From the NCBI GenBank assembly GCA_963793415.1, contig CAWCAC010000002.1:496001-560000 (forward strand): a stretch of 64,000 nucleotides of DNA, read 5' to 3'. A program made the position numbers and the translations under genes. How positions within the stretch are numbered: position 1 is the stretch's first letter; every line of letters begins with the position of its first letter. Under the pieces are notes generated by a model. That model saw nothing but the letters and a program-made list of their open reading frames with translations, had not been told where the DNA came from and made no database searches. The stretch comes from CAXMST01 sp963793415. Lineage in GTDB: Bacteria > Actinomycetota > Thermoleophilia > Solirubrobacterales > 70-9. Shown piece by piece: positions 35,164 through 43,123 of the stretch.

Positions 35164-36269
35164 GCCTTCACCCCGGGGGCCTGGCTGCCGGCGGCGAGCC
35201 GGATCAGTCGGTCGTAATCCTCGACGGTCCGCTCCCAGCTCAGCTCCTCGCGGGTGGCGCGGGCGCCCTCGGCGAGGCGCGCCCACTCGTCGGGGCGGGC
35301 GATGCGCTCGATCGCCGCGGTCAGAGAACCGACGTCCGGCTTCATCGAGGGGATCCCCGAGTCGGCGGTCCCGTCCTGGACGTCAGCCGTGAGGATCCCG
35401 TTGACGCCGTCGCGAACGACCTCGTTCATCGGCGGGCTGTCGTTGGTGATCTGCGGCATCCCGAAGGCGGCTGCCTCGTACAGGAACAGGCCGAGGCCCT
35501 CCCAGCGGCTCGGGCCGAGGCAGACGTCGCAGGAGGCGAACAGCTTCAGGTGCTCCTCCGTCTCCATGTCGTCGACGACGAGCTCGATCCGCGGGTCCTC
35601 CTCGGCTGCCTTCGTCAGGTAGTTCATGCGGCGCTCGAGCTGCGCCTTGAAGATCAGACGGAGGTGGTCCCCCTTTGCCTCACGAAACGCCTCCACGACT
35701 TCTCTGTGAGGCTTGCGCGGGCCGAGCAGCGCGCCGGGGAAGTAGAAGCGGACGAGGCCGTCGCCGGCGCGCTCGACCGGTACCTCGAGCAGCTCCCGGT
35801 GGATGCCCCACTGCACGTAGGGGCTCTCGATCCCGAGCCGGGCGTAGCGCTCCTGCTCGCAGCGCGTCATCGAGTAGAGGACGTCGTAGGCGGCCTCGGC
35901 GGGCGCCGCGTCGGAGGGGGAGAACATCTCCCAGACGAAGCGGCCGACCGTCTTCACACCGGACTCGCGCAGGCGCCTGATCTCGTCGTGCTGGTAGCAG
36001 TTGTCCCAGTGCACTACCTCGATCGAGTTGTCCTCGATCCAGCTCAAGTACTCCTCGTAGGGGACCTCCCACTCGGAGGCCTCGGTGACGCCGGGCTGGT
36101 CCCAGACGCCGGTGCGATCGACATGCGCCGCCATCGGCCCCTTGTCCTTGGTCGGACGGGCGAGGATGAAGGTCTCGTGCCCGCGCGCCTCGAGCGCGTC
36201 GCGCACGTAGCGGGAAACGAACGCCTGGCCGCGGTTGAACCACTTGGTGACGATGCCGACGCGCGCCAT
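35160..36269 (-). CDS. Family-4-like glycosyltransferase (GT-B fold)
   Basis: 369 residues. The N-terminus VGIVTKWFNRGQAFVSRYV is shared by all five glycosyltransferases of this region. The C-terminal domain has CLGPSRWEGLGLFLYEAAAF, the E-x7-E nucleotide-sugar motif, then NDSPPMNEVVRDGVNG. It is a retaining glycosyltransferase acting at the cytoplasmic side; donor and acceptor are unknown. It starts with TGATG at the end of a sulfotransferase gene and overlaps the tandem sulfotransferase downstream, so glycosyl and sulfo transfer are made from one message. Confidence 0.85.
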   Translation of the reverse strand: MARVGIVTKWFNRGQAFVSRYVRDALEARGHETFILARPTKDKGPMAAHVDRTGVWDQPGVTEASEWEVPYEEYLSWIEDNSIEVVHWDNCYQHDEIRRLRESGVKTVGRFVWEMFSPSDAAPAEAAYDVLYSMTRCEQERYARLGIESPYVQWGIHRELLEVPVERAGDGLVRFYFPGALLGPRKPHREVVEAFREAKGDHLRLIFKAQLERRMNYLTKAAEEDPRIELVVDDMETEEHLKLFASCDVCLGPSRWEGLGLFLYEAAAFGMPQITNDSPPMNEVVRDGVNGILTADVQDGTADSGIPSMKPDVGSLTAAIERIARPDEWARLAEGARATREELSWERTVEDYDRLIRLAAGSQAPGVKA

Positions 36270-37228
36270 CAGCCGCTCACCTCGTAGCCGAGCTCGCGCA
36301 GCATGTCGCCGGCGACGGCGTTGTAGGCGGCCAGGTCCTCGGGCGACATCTCGCGGCGCCATTTGTCCAGCTTCGAGGGGTCGGGCGGCTTCGTCGTCGG
36401 CTTGTGGTTGTCGACCCGGTAGCCGGCCGCCTGCTCGGCGTGGGTGCCCTCCTGCCGCAGCGTCCCCGACATCTCCGAGAGACGCTCGGCGGCTCGCTCG
36501 TAGTAGGTCAGCATCGCCGGGTCGAAGTCGAGCGCCACGAACTCGCAGATCCGCCGCAGCACCGGCTCGGGGTCGCGGACGAGGTCCTCGTAGCGCGCCT
36601 CGATGTAGCGGTCGCCGCCGAGCTTGGCGGCCTGATCGCGCGACTTAGTGATCCGCTTCACCCACCTGGCGGCCTGCTCGGCGGGCGGCGGCTGCTCGTT
36701 CAGGGCGCGGGCGCTCTGGCTCAGGGCCACATCCCTGCCGTCGCGGATCAGGTGGATGAACCTGACCTCGGGCAGCGAGCGGCCGATCCTCGTCACCGAG
36801 AGCATGTAGGCCGGGGTCTTGTCGCCCCAGCGCGGCTTGCCTTGGCGCTCGGCGTAGGCGTCGTAGAAGGCGCGCACGGCGGCGCCGGGCCGGGCCGGCT
36901 CGTCGGCGAGCGGGATCGCCTCGAAGCGCTTGCGCATCTCCTCGGCGTCGATCCCGAAGTCACCCCAGGTGCGGTTCGTGGTCAGCGCGTCGACCATTCC
37001 TCGGACGTCGCCGCCGTCCTTGGCCGCCTTGATCAGGTCCGGGACGAAATGGGTCTCGGGCGGGATCGTCAGCTCCGGGTGGGCGTCGAGCATCATCCGC
37101 AGCAGCGTCGTCCCCGACCGGGTCAGGCCGACGACGAAGGGCGCCGGAGGACGGACGGGAGCGCGCTCGGCCCCGGCATCCTCGATCGAGTGCTCGAGCC
37201 CGTGCAGCTTCTCGCGAGCGGAGCTCAT
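36269..37228 (-). CDS. TPST-like sulfotransferase
   Basis: 319 residues. The PAPS 5' site is LTRSGTTLLRMMLDAHP, followed by PPETHFVPDLI; RWGDKTPAY is central and the 3'-phosphate site is RFIHLIRDGRDVALSQ. The C-terminal part has TKPPDPSKLDKWRREM and ends LRELGYEVSG, a tail shared by the paralogues. Cytoplasmic by appearance (no signal or helix). Overlaps its upstream neighbour by 4 bp and downstream neighbour by 1 bp. Confidence 0.87.
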   Translation of the reverse strand: MSSAREKLHGLEHSIEDAGAERAPVRPPAPFVVGLTRSGTTLLRMMLDAHPELTIPPETHFVPDLIKAAKDGGDVRGMVDALTTNRTWGDFGIDAEEMRKRFEAIPLADEPARPGAAVRAFYDAYAERQGKPRWGDKTPAYMLSVTRIGRSLPEVRFIHLIRDGRDVALSQSARALNEQPPPAEQAARWVKRITKSRDQAAKLGGDRYIEARYEDLVRDPEPVLRRICEFVALDFDPAMLTYYERAAERLSEMSGTLRQEGTHAEQAAGYRVDNHKPTTKPPDPSKLDKWRREMSPEDLAAYNAVAGDMLRELGYEVSG

Positions 37229-38142
37229 CGGCTCACCACCTCGTAGCCGAGCTCGGTCAGCAGGTCGCCGGCGACGCTCTCGAAGATCGCGTTCTGCTCG
37301 GGGTCCATGTCCTCCTTCCAGCGCGCCAGGCGGCTCGGATCCGGCGGCTTCGAGGTGAGCAGGTGCGCCTCCTTGCGGTGGTCGGCGGGGCGCATCGGCT
37401 TGCCCTCGTCGGCGGGCAGGTCGCGGATCATCTCCTGCAGGCGTTCCTCGGCGCGCTCGTAGTAGGTGAGGATCGTCGGGTCCCAGGGAAGCTCGAGGAA
37501 CTCGCTGACGCGCTTGAGCTCGTACTCGGTGTTCTTGACGAGGTTCTCGTACTGGACCTCGATGTAGTGGTCGACCTCGGCACCGTCGGCGCGCGCGCCC
37601 TCGATCTTGCGGACCCAGCGCTCGGCGACGACGTCCATCGGCGGCGGCTCCTTGAGCAGGCGCTTGAAGCGGCTCAGGGCGGCGTCGCGGCCATCGCGGA
37701 TCATGTGGATGAAGCGGGCCTCGGGGATCCAGTTCTCGATCTGCTTCATGCGCTTGACGTAGTTCGGCGTCTTGTCGCCCCAGCGCGGCTTGCCCTGGCC
37801 CTCGGCGTAGAGCTCGAAGAAGACGCGCATCGTCGTCTCCGGGTCGATCTGATCGAGCGCGCAGTAGCGGCGCAGGAGCTCGCTCGAGTCGAGCCCGAAG
37901 TCGCCCCACTGGCGATGGCCGGTGACGACGCCGTGCACCTCCTCGCAGGAGACGCCACGCTTCTTCGCCGTGCGGATCAGCTGCGGGACGAAGTGCGTCT
38001 CCGGCGGGATCGCGAGGTCCGGGTGCGCGTCGAGCATCAGCCGCAGCAGCGTCGTGCCCGAGCGGGTGACGCCGACGATGAACGGCGCCGGCGGGCCGCC
38101 GGGCTTGCGGGCGCGGGTCTTGCGCGGGGCGGGGAGCTTCAT
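37225..38142 (-). CDS. TPST-like sulfotransferase
   Basis: 305 residues from the ATG at 38142. GVTRSGTTLLRLMLDAHP, PPETHFVPQLI, RWGDKTPNYVKRM and FIHMIRDGRDAALSRF are the cofactor and core motifs. The C-terminus has TSKPPDPSRLARWKEDM and LLTELGYEVVSR. Compared with its neighbours the residues after PAPS site 2 differ (LSRFKRLLKE), suggesting a different acceptor. Both ends overlap adjacent sulfotransferase genes by 4 bp (ATGA). Confidence 0.87.
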   Translation of the reverse strand: MKLPAPRKTRARKPGGPPAPFIVGVTRSGTTLLRLMLDAHPDLAIPPETHFVPQLIRTAKKRGVSCEEVHGVVTGHRQWGDFGLDSSELLRRYCALDQIDPETTMRVFFELYAEGQGKPRWGDKTPNYVKRMKQIENWIPEARFIHMIRDGRDAALSRFKRLLKEPPPMDVVAERWVRKIEGARADGAEVDHYIEVQYENLVKNTEYELKRVSEFLELPWDPTILTYYERAEERLQEMIRDLPADEGKPMRPADHRKEAHLLTSKPPDPSRLARWKEDMDPEQNAIFESVAGDLLTELGYEVVSR

Positions 38143-39128
38143 GCCAGCTTCTCCTTGCCGGCCCCGGAATCCGCGGGCGTGTTCAGGGTCTCGTAGCCGA
38201 GGTCGGTGAGCAGATCGCCGGCGACCCGCTCGAACTCGGTCCGCTCCGCCGGCGACATCTCCTCGCGCCAGCGGCCGCAGCGGTCGGTGCTCGGCGGTTT
38301 CGAGGTCATCGCGTGGCCGGCCATCCGCTCGTTGCCGGTCCGGACCGGGCCGTTCTCGCCGGTGCCGAGGTCGCGGTCCATCTCGGTCAAGCGATCGGCG
38401 GCGTGCTCGTAGTAGCGCAGCATCCCCTCGTCGTAGGGGAGGTCGATGAAGGCGCAGATCGTCTGCAGCGTCGCTGCGGGATCTGTGACGAGGTCCTCGT
38501 AGCGGACCTCGAGGTAGGAGTCGAGCTCGGCCGAGTGGGCGCGGGCGGTCTCGATCCGGCGCTTCCAGCGTCCGGCGACCTCGGCGATCGTCGTCGCGTC
38601 GCCGTCGAGCGCGCGCTCGGCCTGAGAAAGCGCGACGTCGCGGCCGTCGCGGATCAGGTGGACGAACCGCGCCTCGGGCAGGGCCCGCTCGATCCGCGGC
38701 ATCGCCCGCATGTAGCGCGGCGTCTTGTCCCCCCAGCGCGGCTTGCCCTCCTTCTCGGCGTACATGTCGTAGAAGACGCGGATCGCGGGCGCCGGCCGCA
38801 GCGGCTTGACGTCCTGGAGGCGCTCGAGCATCTCGTTCTCGTCGAGGCCGAAGTCGCCCCAGCGCGGATGGCTGGTGGCGGCGCGGACGAGGCGCTTGCG
38901 GGTCGTGTTGTCGCGGCGCGCGAGCCGGATCATCTCCGGGACGAAGTGGGTCTCGGGCGGGATCGTCAGCTGCGGGTGCGAATCGAGCATCAGCCGCAGC
39001 AGCGTCGTGCCGGAGCGGTTGACGCCGACGATGAACGGCGCCGGCGGGCGCTTCGACTCGGTCGCCTTGCGACGGGCGCGGGAGATCGCGGCCAGCGGCC
39101 GCTTCCAGAAGGGCAGCGAGCTGCTCAC
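38139..39128 (-). CDS. TPST-like sulfotransferase
   Basis: 329 residues from a GTG at 39128 that overlaps the upstream stop. A basic N-terminal stretch (FWKRPLAAISRARRK) precedes GVNRSGTTLLRLMLDSHP, PPETHFVPEMI, RWGDKTPRYMRAM and FVHLIRDGRDVALSQ. The tail has TSKPPSTDRCGRWREEM and DLLTDLGYE. The basic start may be a membrane-surface contact. It is the third of the overlapping sulfotransferase genes counted from the promoter side after 39125-40147 and before 37225-38142. Confidence 0.87.
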   Translation of the reverse strand: MSSSLPFWKRPLAAISRARRKATESKRPPAPFIVGVNRSGTTLLRLMLDSHPQLTIPPETHFVPEMIRLARRDNTTRKRLVRAATSHPRWGDFGLDENEMLERLQDVKPLRPAPAIRVFYDMYAEKEGKPRWGDKTPRYMRAMPRIERALPEARFVHLIRDGRDVALSQAERALDGDATTIAEVAGRWKRRIETARAHSAELDSYLEVRYEDLVTDPAATLQTICAFIDLPYDEGMLRYYEHAADRLTEMDRDLGTGENGPVRTGNERMAGHAMTSKPPSTDRCGRWREEMSPAERTEFERVAGDLLTDLGYETLNTPADSGAGKEKLA

Positions 39129-40147
39129 GCCGGCCCCTCGCTTGCCGGGGTCTGGCCGTCGCCCTCGCCGGGCTCGGAGAAGTCACGGGGCTCGGTGCCG
39201 GGCCCGTCGCCGGTCACGTAGCCGAGCTCGGTCAACAGCTCGCCCGCGATCGACTCGAACTCGCGCCGCTGCTCACGGTTCATCTGCTCACGCCAGCGGC
39301 TGACGCGGCTGGGGTCGGGCGCCTGGGTGGTGCGGGCATGGGTCGCCATCCGCCGCTCGACGCTGAGGGTCGTCCGCTTGCCGTCCGCGGGCAGCTCGCG
39401 CTTCATCTCCTCGAGTCGCTCGGCCGAGCGCTGGTGGTAGTCGAGGATCGCATCGTCCCAGGGCAGCTCGAAGAACTCGCAGACCTCGCGCAGGACTGCC
39501 TCGGTGTCGAGGATCAGCGCCTCGTAGCGGATCTCCTTGTAGGTCCCATCGGGGAGCTTCTTGGACTGGCGTCGGGCCTGGCCGATCCGCCGCACCCAGC
39601 GCTCGGCGATTGCCTCGATCGTGTGCTCCTTCGTCGCCCGGTCGCGGATCGAGAGGGCGACGTCGCGGCCGTCGCGGATCACGTGCAGGAAGCGGGCCTC
39701 GGGCAGGGCACCGCCGATCTTGCGAATGCTCTTGACGTAGATCGGCGTCTTCTCGCCGCAGCGCGGCTTGCCGACCCGCTCGGCGTAGAGCCCGTAGAAG
39801 GAGCGCAGGGCATCGCCGGCGTTGAGCGGCTCGATCGCCCGGAACGCCTCGAGCAGCTGCTCTTCGGTGAGCCCGAAGTCACCCCACTCGCGCTGCTTGG
39901 TGATCATCGCCAGAAATGCCTCGGGGGTGGCGCCGCCGGCCTCGGCGACCTCGATCAGCTCCGGCACGAAGTGGGTCTCGGGCGGCATCGCCAGATCGGG
40001 GTGGGCGTCGAGCATCATCCGCATCAGGGTCGTGCCCGAGCGGTTGACGCCGACAACGAAGGGGGCGGGCACGCCGGCGGCGCCGCGCGACGACTGGCGG
40101 CGACTGCGAGAGCGGTTGAGGATGCTTTTTGGGCCTGGGGTAGCCAT
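39125..40147 (-). CDS. TPST-like sulfotransferase, first gene of the overlapping array
   Basis: 340 residues from the ATG at 40147, with GGAGG about 12 nt upstream. GVNRSGTTLMRMMLDAHP, PPETHFVPELI and FLHVIRDGRDVALS are present. The core WGDKTP of its neighbours is RCGEKTPIY here. A basic N-terminus (NRSRSRRQSSR) and a longer acidic tail after LLTELGY set it apart. As first gene it probably lies behind the operon promoter, within 40148-40273. Confidence 0.87.
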   Translation of the reverse strand: MATPGPKSILNRSRSRRQSSRGAAGVPAPFVVGVNRSGTTLMRMMLDAHPDLAMPPETHFVPELIEVAEAGGATPEAFLAMITKQREWGDFGLTEEQLLEAFRAIEPLNAGDALRSFYGLYAERVGKPRCGEKTPIYVKSIRKIGGALPEARFLHVIRDGRDVALSIRDRATKEHTIEAIAERWVRRIGQARRQSKKLPDGTYKEIRYEALILDTEAVLREVCEFFELPWDDAILDYHQRSAERLEEMKRELPADGKRTTLSVERRMATHARTTQAPDPSRVSRWREQMNREQRREFESIAGELLTELGYVTGDGPGTEPRDFSEPGEGDGQTPASEGPA

Positions 40148-40273
40148 TGATCGATCGGCCTCCGGGCCGTAGCTTGGCGCAGCGCTGCGCGCGATGTGGC
40201 AAGGCCAGGCGGCTCGGGAGGATGGTCTCTGTCTACCGGTCCGCCGCCTGCGCGGGTCCGGGATTGTAGGCGC

Positions 40274-41398
40274 TCAGCCGATCAGCCGGCCGAGGGCGTG
40301 CACGGTGCGCTCCCAGCTCAGCTTGCCGCGGCAGCGGACGGCGCCCGCGGCGAGGTCGCGACGCAGGTCCGGGTCGGCGAGGCGGTCGATCGCTCGCGTC
40401 AGCTCAGCGGGGTCGGCGAGCCTCGCCGGGATTCCCGAGCGGGCCGTGCCGTCGGGATGTGAGGGGACGAGCAGGCCGTTGCCGCCGTCGCGGATCACCT
40501 CGTTCATCGGCGGGTCGTCGTTGGTGATCACCGGCTGGCCGAAGGCGATCGCCTCGTACAGCGGCAGCCCCAGCCCCTCCCACCGCGACGGCGTGATGCA
40601 GACGTCGCAGGCCGCGATCCGGCGCAGGTGCGGCTCCCAGTCCTCATCGCCGAGGTGGAGCTCGATGCGACGGTCGCGCTTGACCTTGCGCGAGAGGCCA
40701 TCGAGCCGATCGCGCTCGATCTGCGCGGTGACGAGCAGCCTGATGTCGGGGTTCCTGGTCCGCGCGAAGGCCTCGACGACGGGCTCGAGCGGCTTGCGGT
40801 GGCCGATGAAGCCGCCGGGGAAGACGAACTGGACCGGGCGATCGACGCCGGCCTCCCCGAGCTCTCCCACCCGCTCGGGCGAGCGCGGGTTCGAGGGGTC
40901 GTTCTCGGGCGCGAAACCGAGCAGCTCGGGGTGGATGCCCCACGGCACCCGCGGTGTTTCCAGGCCCATCTTCGAGTAGCGCTGCTGCTCGGCCTCGATC
41001 ACCGAGTAGATCGTGTCGTAGGCCGCGCGCGCCTCGGGCACGTGCTCGGCGGTGAAGTGCTCCCAGACGAAGCGGCCGATCACCTTGACGCCGCGCTTGC
41101 GAAGCTCGGCCAGCTCGGCGAACTGATAGTTCTGATCGCAGAGCAGCACGTCGATCGAGTTCTCCTCGATCCAGGCGACGTACTCGTCGAGCGGAACCTT
41201 GAAATGCGAGGCCTCGGTGACGCCCGGCTGATCCCAGATCCCGGTTCGCTCCAGCGCCCCCGGTCGCGGCCCCTGCTCGCGCCGGGGCCGCGCCAGCACG
41301 AACGACTCGTGCCCGAGCTCGTCGACCGCGGAGCGGATGTAGCGCCCGACGATCGGCTGGCCCCTGTTGAACCACTTGGAGACGATGCCAACGTTCAT
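40274..41398 (-). CDS. Family-4-like glycosyltransferase (GT-B fold)
   Basis: 374 residues from the ATG at 41398 (homologues in this window begin MxVGIV). N-terminal VGIVSKWFNRGQPIVGRYI and C-terminal CITPSRWEGLGLPLYEAIAF with NDDPPMNEVIRDGGNG mark a retaining GT4-like enzyme. It carries an insertion around residues 175-190 (NDPSNPRSPERVGEL) not seen in its paralogues. It is 126 bp upstream of the sulfotransferase array on the same strand, so it may be its first gene or a separate unit. Confidence 0.84.
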   Translation of the reverse strand: MNVGIVSKWFNRGQPIVGRYIRSAVDELGHESFVLARPRREQGPRPGALERTGIWDQPGVTEASHFKVPLDEYVAWIEENSIDVLLCDQNYQFAELAELRKRGVKVIGRFVWEHFTAEHVPEARAAYDTIYSVIEAEQQRYSKMGLETPRVPWGIHPELLGFAPENDPSNPRSPERVGELGEAGVDRPVQFVFPGGFIGHRKPLEPVVEAFARTRNPDIRLLVTAQIERDRLDGLSRKVKRDRRIELHLGDEDWEPHLRRIAACDVCITPSRWEGLGLPLYEAIAFGQPVITNDDPPMNEVIRDGGNGLLVPSHPDGTARSGIPARLADPAELTRAIDRLADPDLRRDLAAGAVRCRGKLSWERTVHALGRLIG

Positions 41399-41553
41399 GC
41401 TCCGCGCCCAGACCACGGCATGTCCTCGTGCTCCGCCCTGCGGGCATGCCGGAAATGGTCGCTCCGCACATACATACGCGGCATCTCCTCCGCTTCGCGT
41501 CCGGGGATGCCGCGGTGGCTTGACGACCTCATGGTCGCCTCCCGCTCATGCCG

Positions 41554-42279
41554 CTACTGGCCCTTGTTCTGCTTGCGGCGGGCGCCCTTGTTGCCGGAGC
41601 GGTTGCCGCCGTGGAGGCTCATCGTGCGCTCCTTGCGGGGCAGGATTCGCGAGTGCTCGAGGTGCCCGGTGGGGACGGCGTGCATGCAGATCCGCGAGTA
41701 GTGCTCGTGCCGCTCCTCCTCCCAGACGGTGCTGATCCCCTCGAAGCCCGCGGTCGCGAGCATCTGCTCGAGACAGAGTTTGTTCGGCGTCCACCAGTTC
41801 GAGGGGTTGTTCGTGCCCTCGCCCTGACCGTGGTAGATCATCATCGGCTTGTCCTCCTGCAGGCGCGTGATCCCGGTCTCGACCACGAGCAGCTCGCGCA
41901 CCACCTTGCGGAGCCGGAAGAGCAGGCTCATCACGTTCTCGACGTGGTAGAGGACGCCGGAGCAGAGGACGACGTCGTACTCGCCCATCTCCAGCCACTT
42001 CTCGCTGAAGACGTCCATCTGGATGAAGTCGAAGCCGTAGCGGTCGACGTTCGTCGCGAGGTCGTCGGAGGTGCAGAGGTCGACGCCGACGACCTGCGAG
42101 GCGTCGCGGCGGACGGCCTCGGCGCAGTGCATCCCCTCCCAGCAGCCGACGTCGAGGAAGGTGCGGCCGGAGAGCTCGACCGGCATCCGGAACTGTTCCC
42201 AGCGCGAGCCCTTGCCCGCAGCCTTGAGCGGCTCTCCGACGCCTTCGATCTCGCGGTCTGGTGGGGACTTGGATTCCAT
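41554..42279 (-). CDS. SAM-dependent methyltransferase (CmoB/DUF1698-like)
   Basis: 241 residues. SAM motif FLDVGCWEGMHCAEAVRR near residue 45, then VVGVDLCTSDDL, YDVVLCSGVLYHVENVMSL and the long WWTPNKLCLEQMLATAGF, which resembles the CmoB/DUF1698 group, many of which act on glycans or tRNA. The last 40 residues are basic (GGNRSGNKGARRKQNKGQ). It lies 155 bp upstream of a glycosyltransferase gene; in this setting a sugar methyltransferase is a fair guess. Confidence 0.78.
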   Translation of the reverse strand: MESKSPPDREIEGVGEPLKAAGKGSRWEQFRMPVELSGRTFLDVGCWEGMHCAEAVRRDASQVVGVDLCTSDDLATNVDRYGFDFIQMDVFSEKWLEMGEYDVVLCSGVLYHVENVMSLLFRLRKVVRELLVVETGITRLQEDKPMMIYHGQGEGTNNPSNWWTPNKLCLEQMLATAGFEGISTVWEEERHEHYSRICMHAVPTGHLEHSRILPRKERTMSLHGGNRSGNKGARRKQNKGQ

Positions 42280-42339
42280 CCGGCCGCGGAGGCTAGTGGA
42301 CGCGGCTGCCCGTGCGGGAGCCCGCCCTCGCCCCCCGAC

Positions 42340-42345
42340 TAGGCT
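42340..42345 (+). promoter_or_regulatory. -10 box of a leaderless promoter for the methyltransferase at 42353
   Basis: TAGGCT ends 7 nt before the GTG start codon at 42353, with no Shine-Dalgarno sequence. It matches the boxes at 1211 and 17713. Confidence 0.55.
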
Positions 42346-42352
42346 GAGGGTC

Positions 42353-43123
42353 GTGGTCCACCCGCTCGCAGCGCACTTCGGTTCCGCCGCCGACGTCTAT
42401 GAGCGGGGCCGGCCCGGGTACCCGCCCGAGGTCGTCGGCGCGCTGGTCGGCGCGCTCGGCCTGCAGCCGCAGGAGCGCGTCCTCGACCTCGCCGCAGGGA
42501 CCGGCAAGCTGACCCGGGGGTTGGTGGCCGCCGGCCTCTCGGTCAGCGCCGTCGAGCCGTCGTCCGAGATGCGCGCCCGGCTCGAGACGACCGCGCCCGG
42601 GGCCCGCATCCTCGACGGCCTCGCGGAGCGGATCCCGCTCGACTCGGGCTCGCTGGCAGCGGTGACCGTCGCCGACGCCTTCCACTGGTTCGATGCTCCC
42701 TCGGCGCTCGCCGAGATCAGGCGGGTGCTGATCGCTGGCGGCGGACTCGCGTCGATCAACGCGCTGCCGGACTGGAGCGCGCTCGAGCCGGCGTCGCGGA
42801 TCGGCGAGCTGATCGACGAGGTCCGGCCCGAGCACCCGTTCTTCGACGGGCCGCCCTGGACTGAGCTCGTCGAGGCCGAGGAGGGGTGGGGCGATCTGCG
42901 CCAGATCTCGGTCGTCGCGCCGCAGCCTGCGAGCGCTTCGCAGCTCGTCGCCTACGTCGGCTCGATCAGCTTCATCGCTGGTCTGCCCGACGCGAAGCGG
43001 GCCGCCTGGCTCGACCGCGTCGCGACCCTGCTCGACGGCGCCGAGATCCCACCCGAGCTGCCGGTCAACTACCGGATCGGGCTCGCTGCCACCGGAGAGC
43101 TCCGGCCCGCCCCCGCGGGCTAG
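42353..43123 (+). CDS. Class I SAM-dependent methyltransferase
   Basis: 256 residues from a GTG fixed by the -10 box. SAM motif VLDLAAGTGKLTRGLVAAG near residue 40, SAVEPSSEMRARLE, and AVTVADAFHWFDAPSALAEI before a later strand. The FHWF segment is common in the Methyltransf_11 group related to yeast TMT1/CRG1-like enzymes. Substrate unknown. It is the only plus-strand gene inside the island; its stop overlaps the stop of the converging FAD oxidoreductase gene by 4 bp. Confidence 0.8.
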   Translation: MVHPLAAHFGSAADVYERGRPGYPPEVVGALVGALGLQPQERVLDLAAGTGKLTRGLVAAGLSVSAVEPSSEMRARLETTAPGARILDGLAERIPLDSGSLAAVTVADAFHWFDAPSALAEIRRVLIAGGGLASINALPDWSALEPASRIGELIDEVRPEHPFFDGPPWTELVEAEEGWGDLRQISVVAPQPASASQLVAYVGSISFIAGLPDAKRAAWLDRVATLLDGAEIPPELPVNYRIGLAATGELRPAPAG

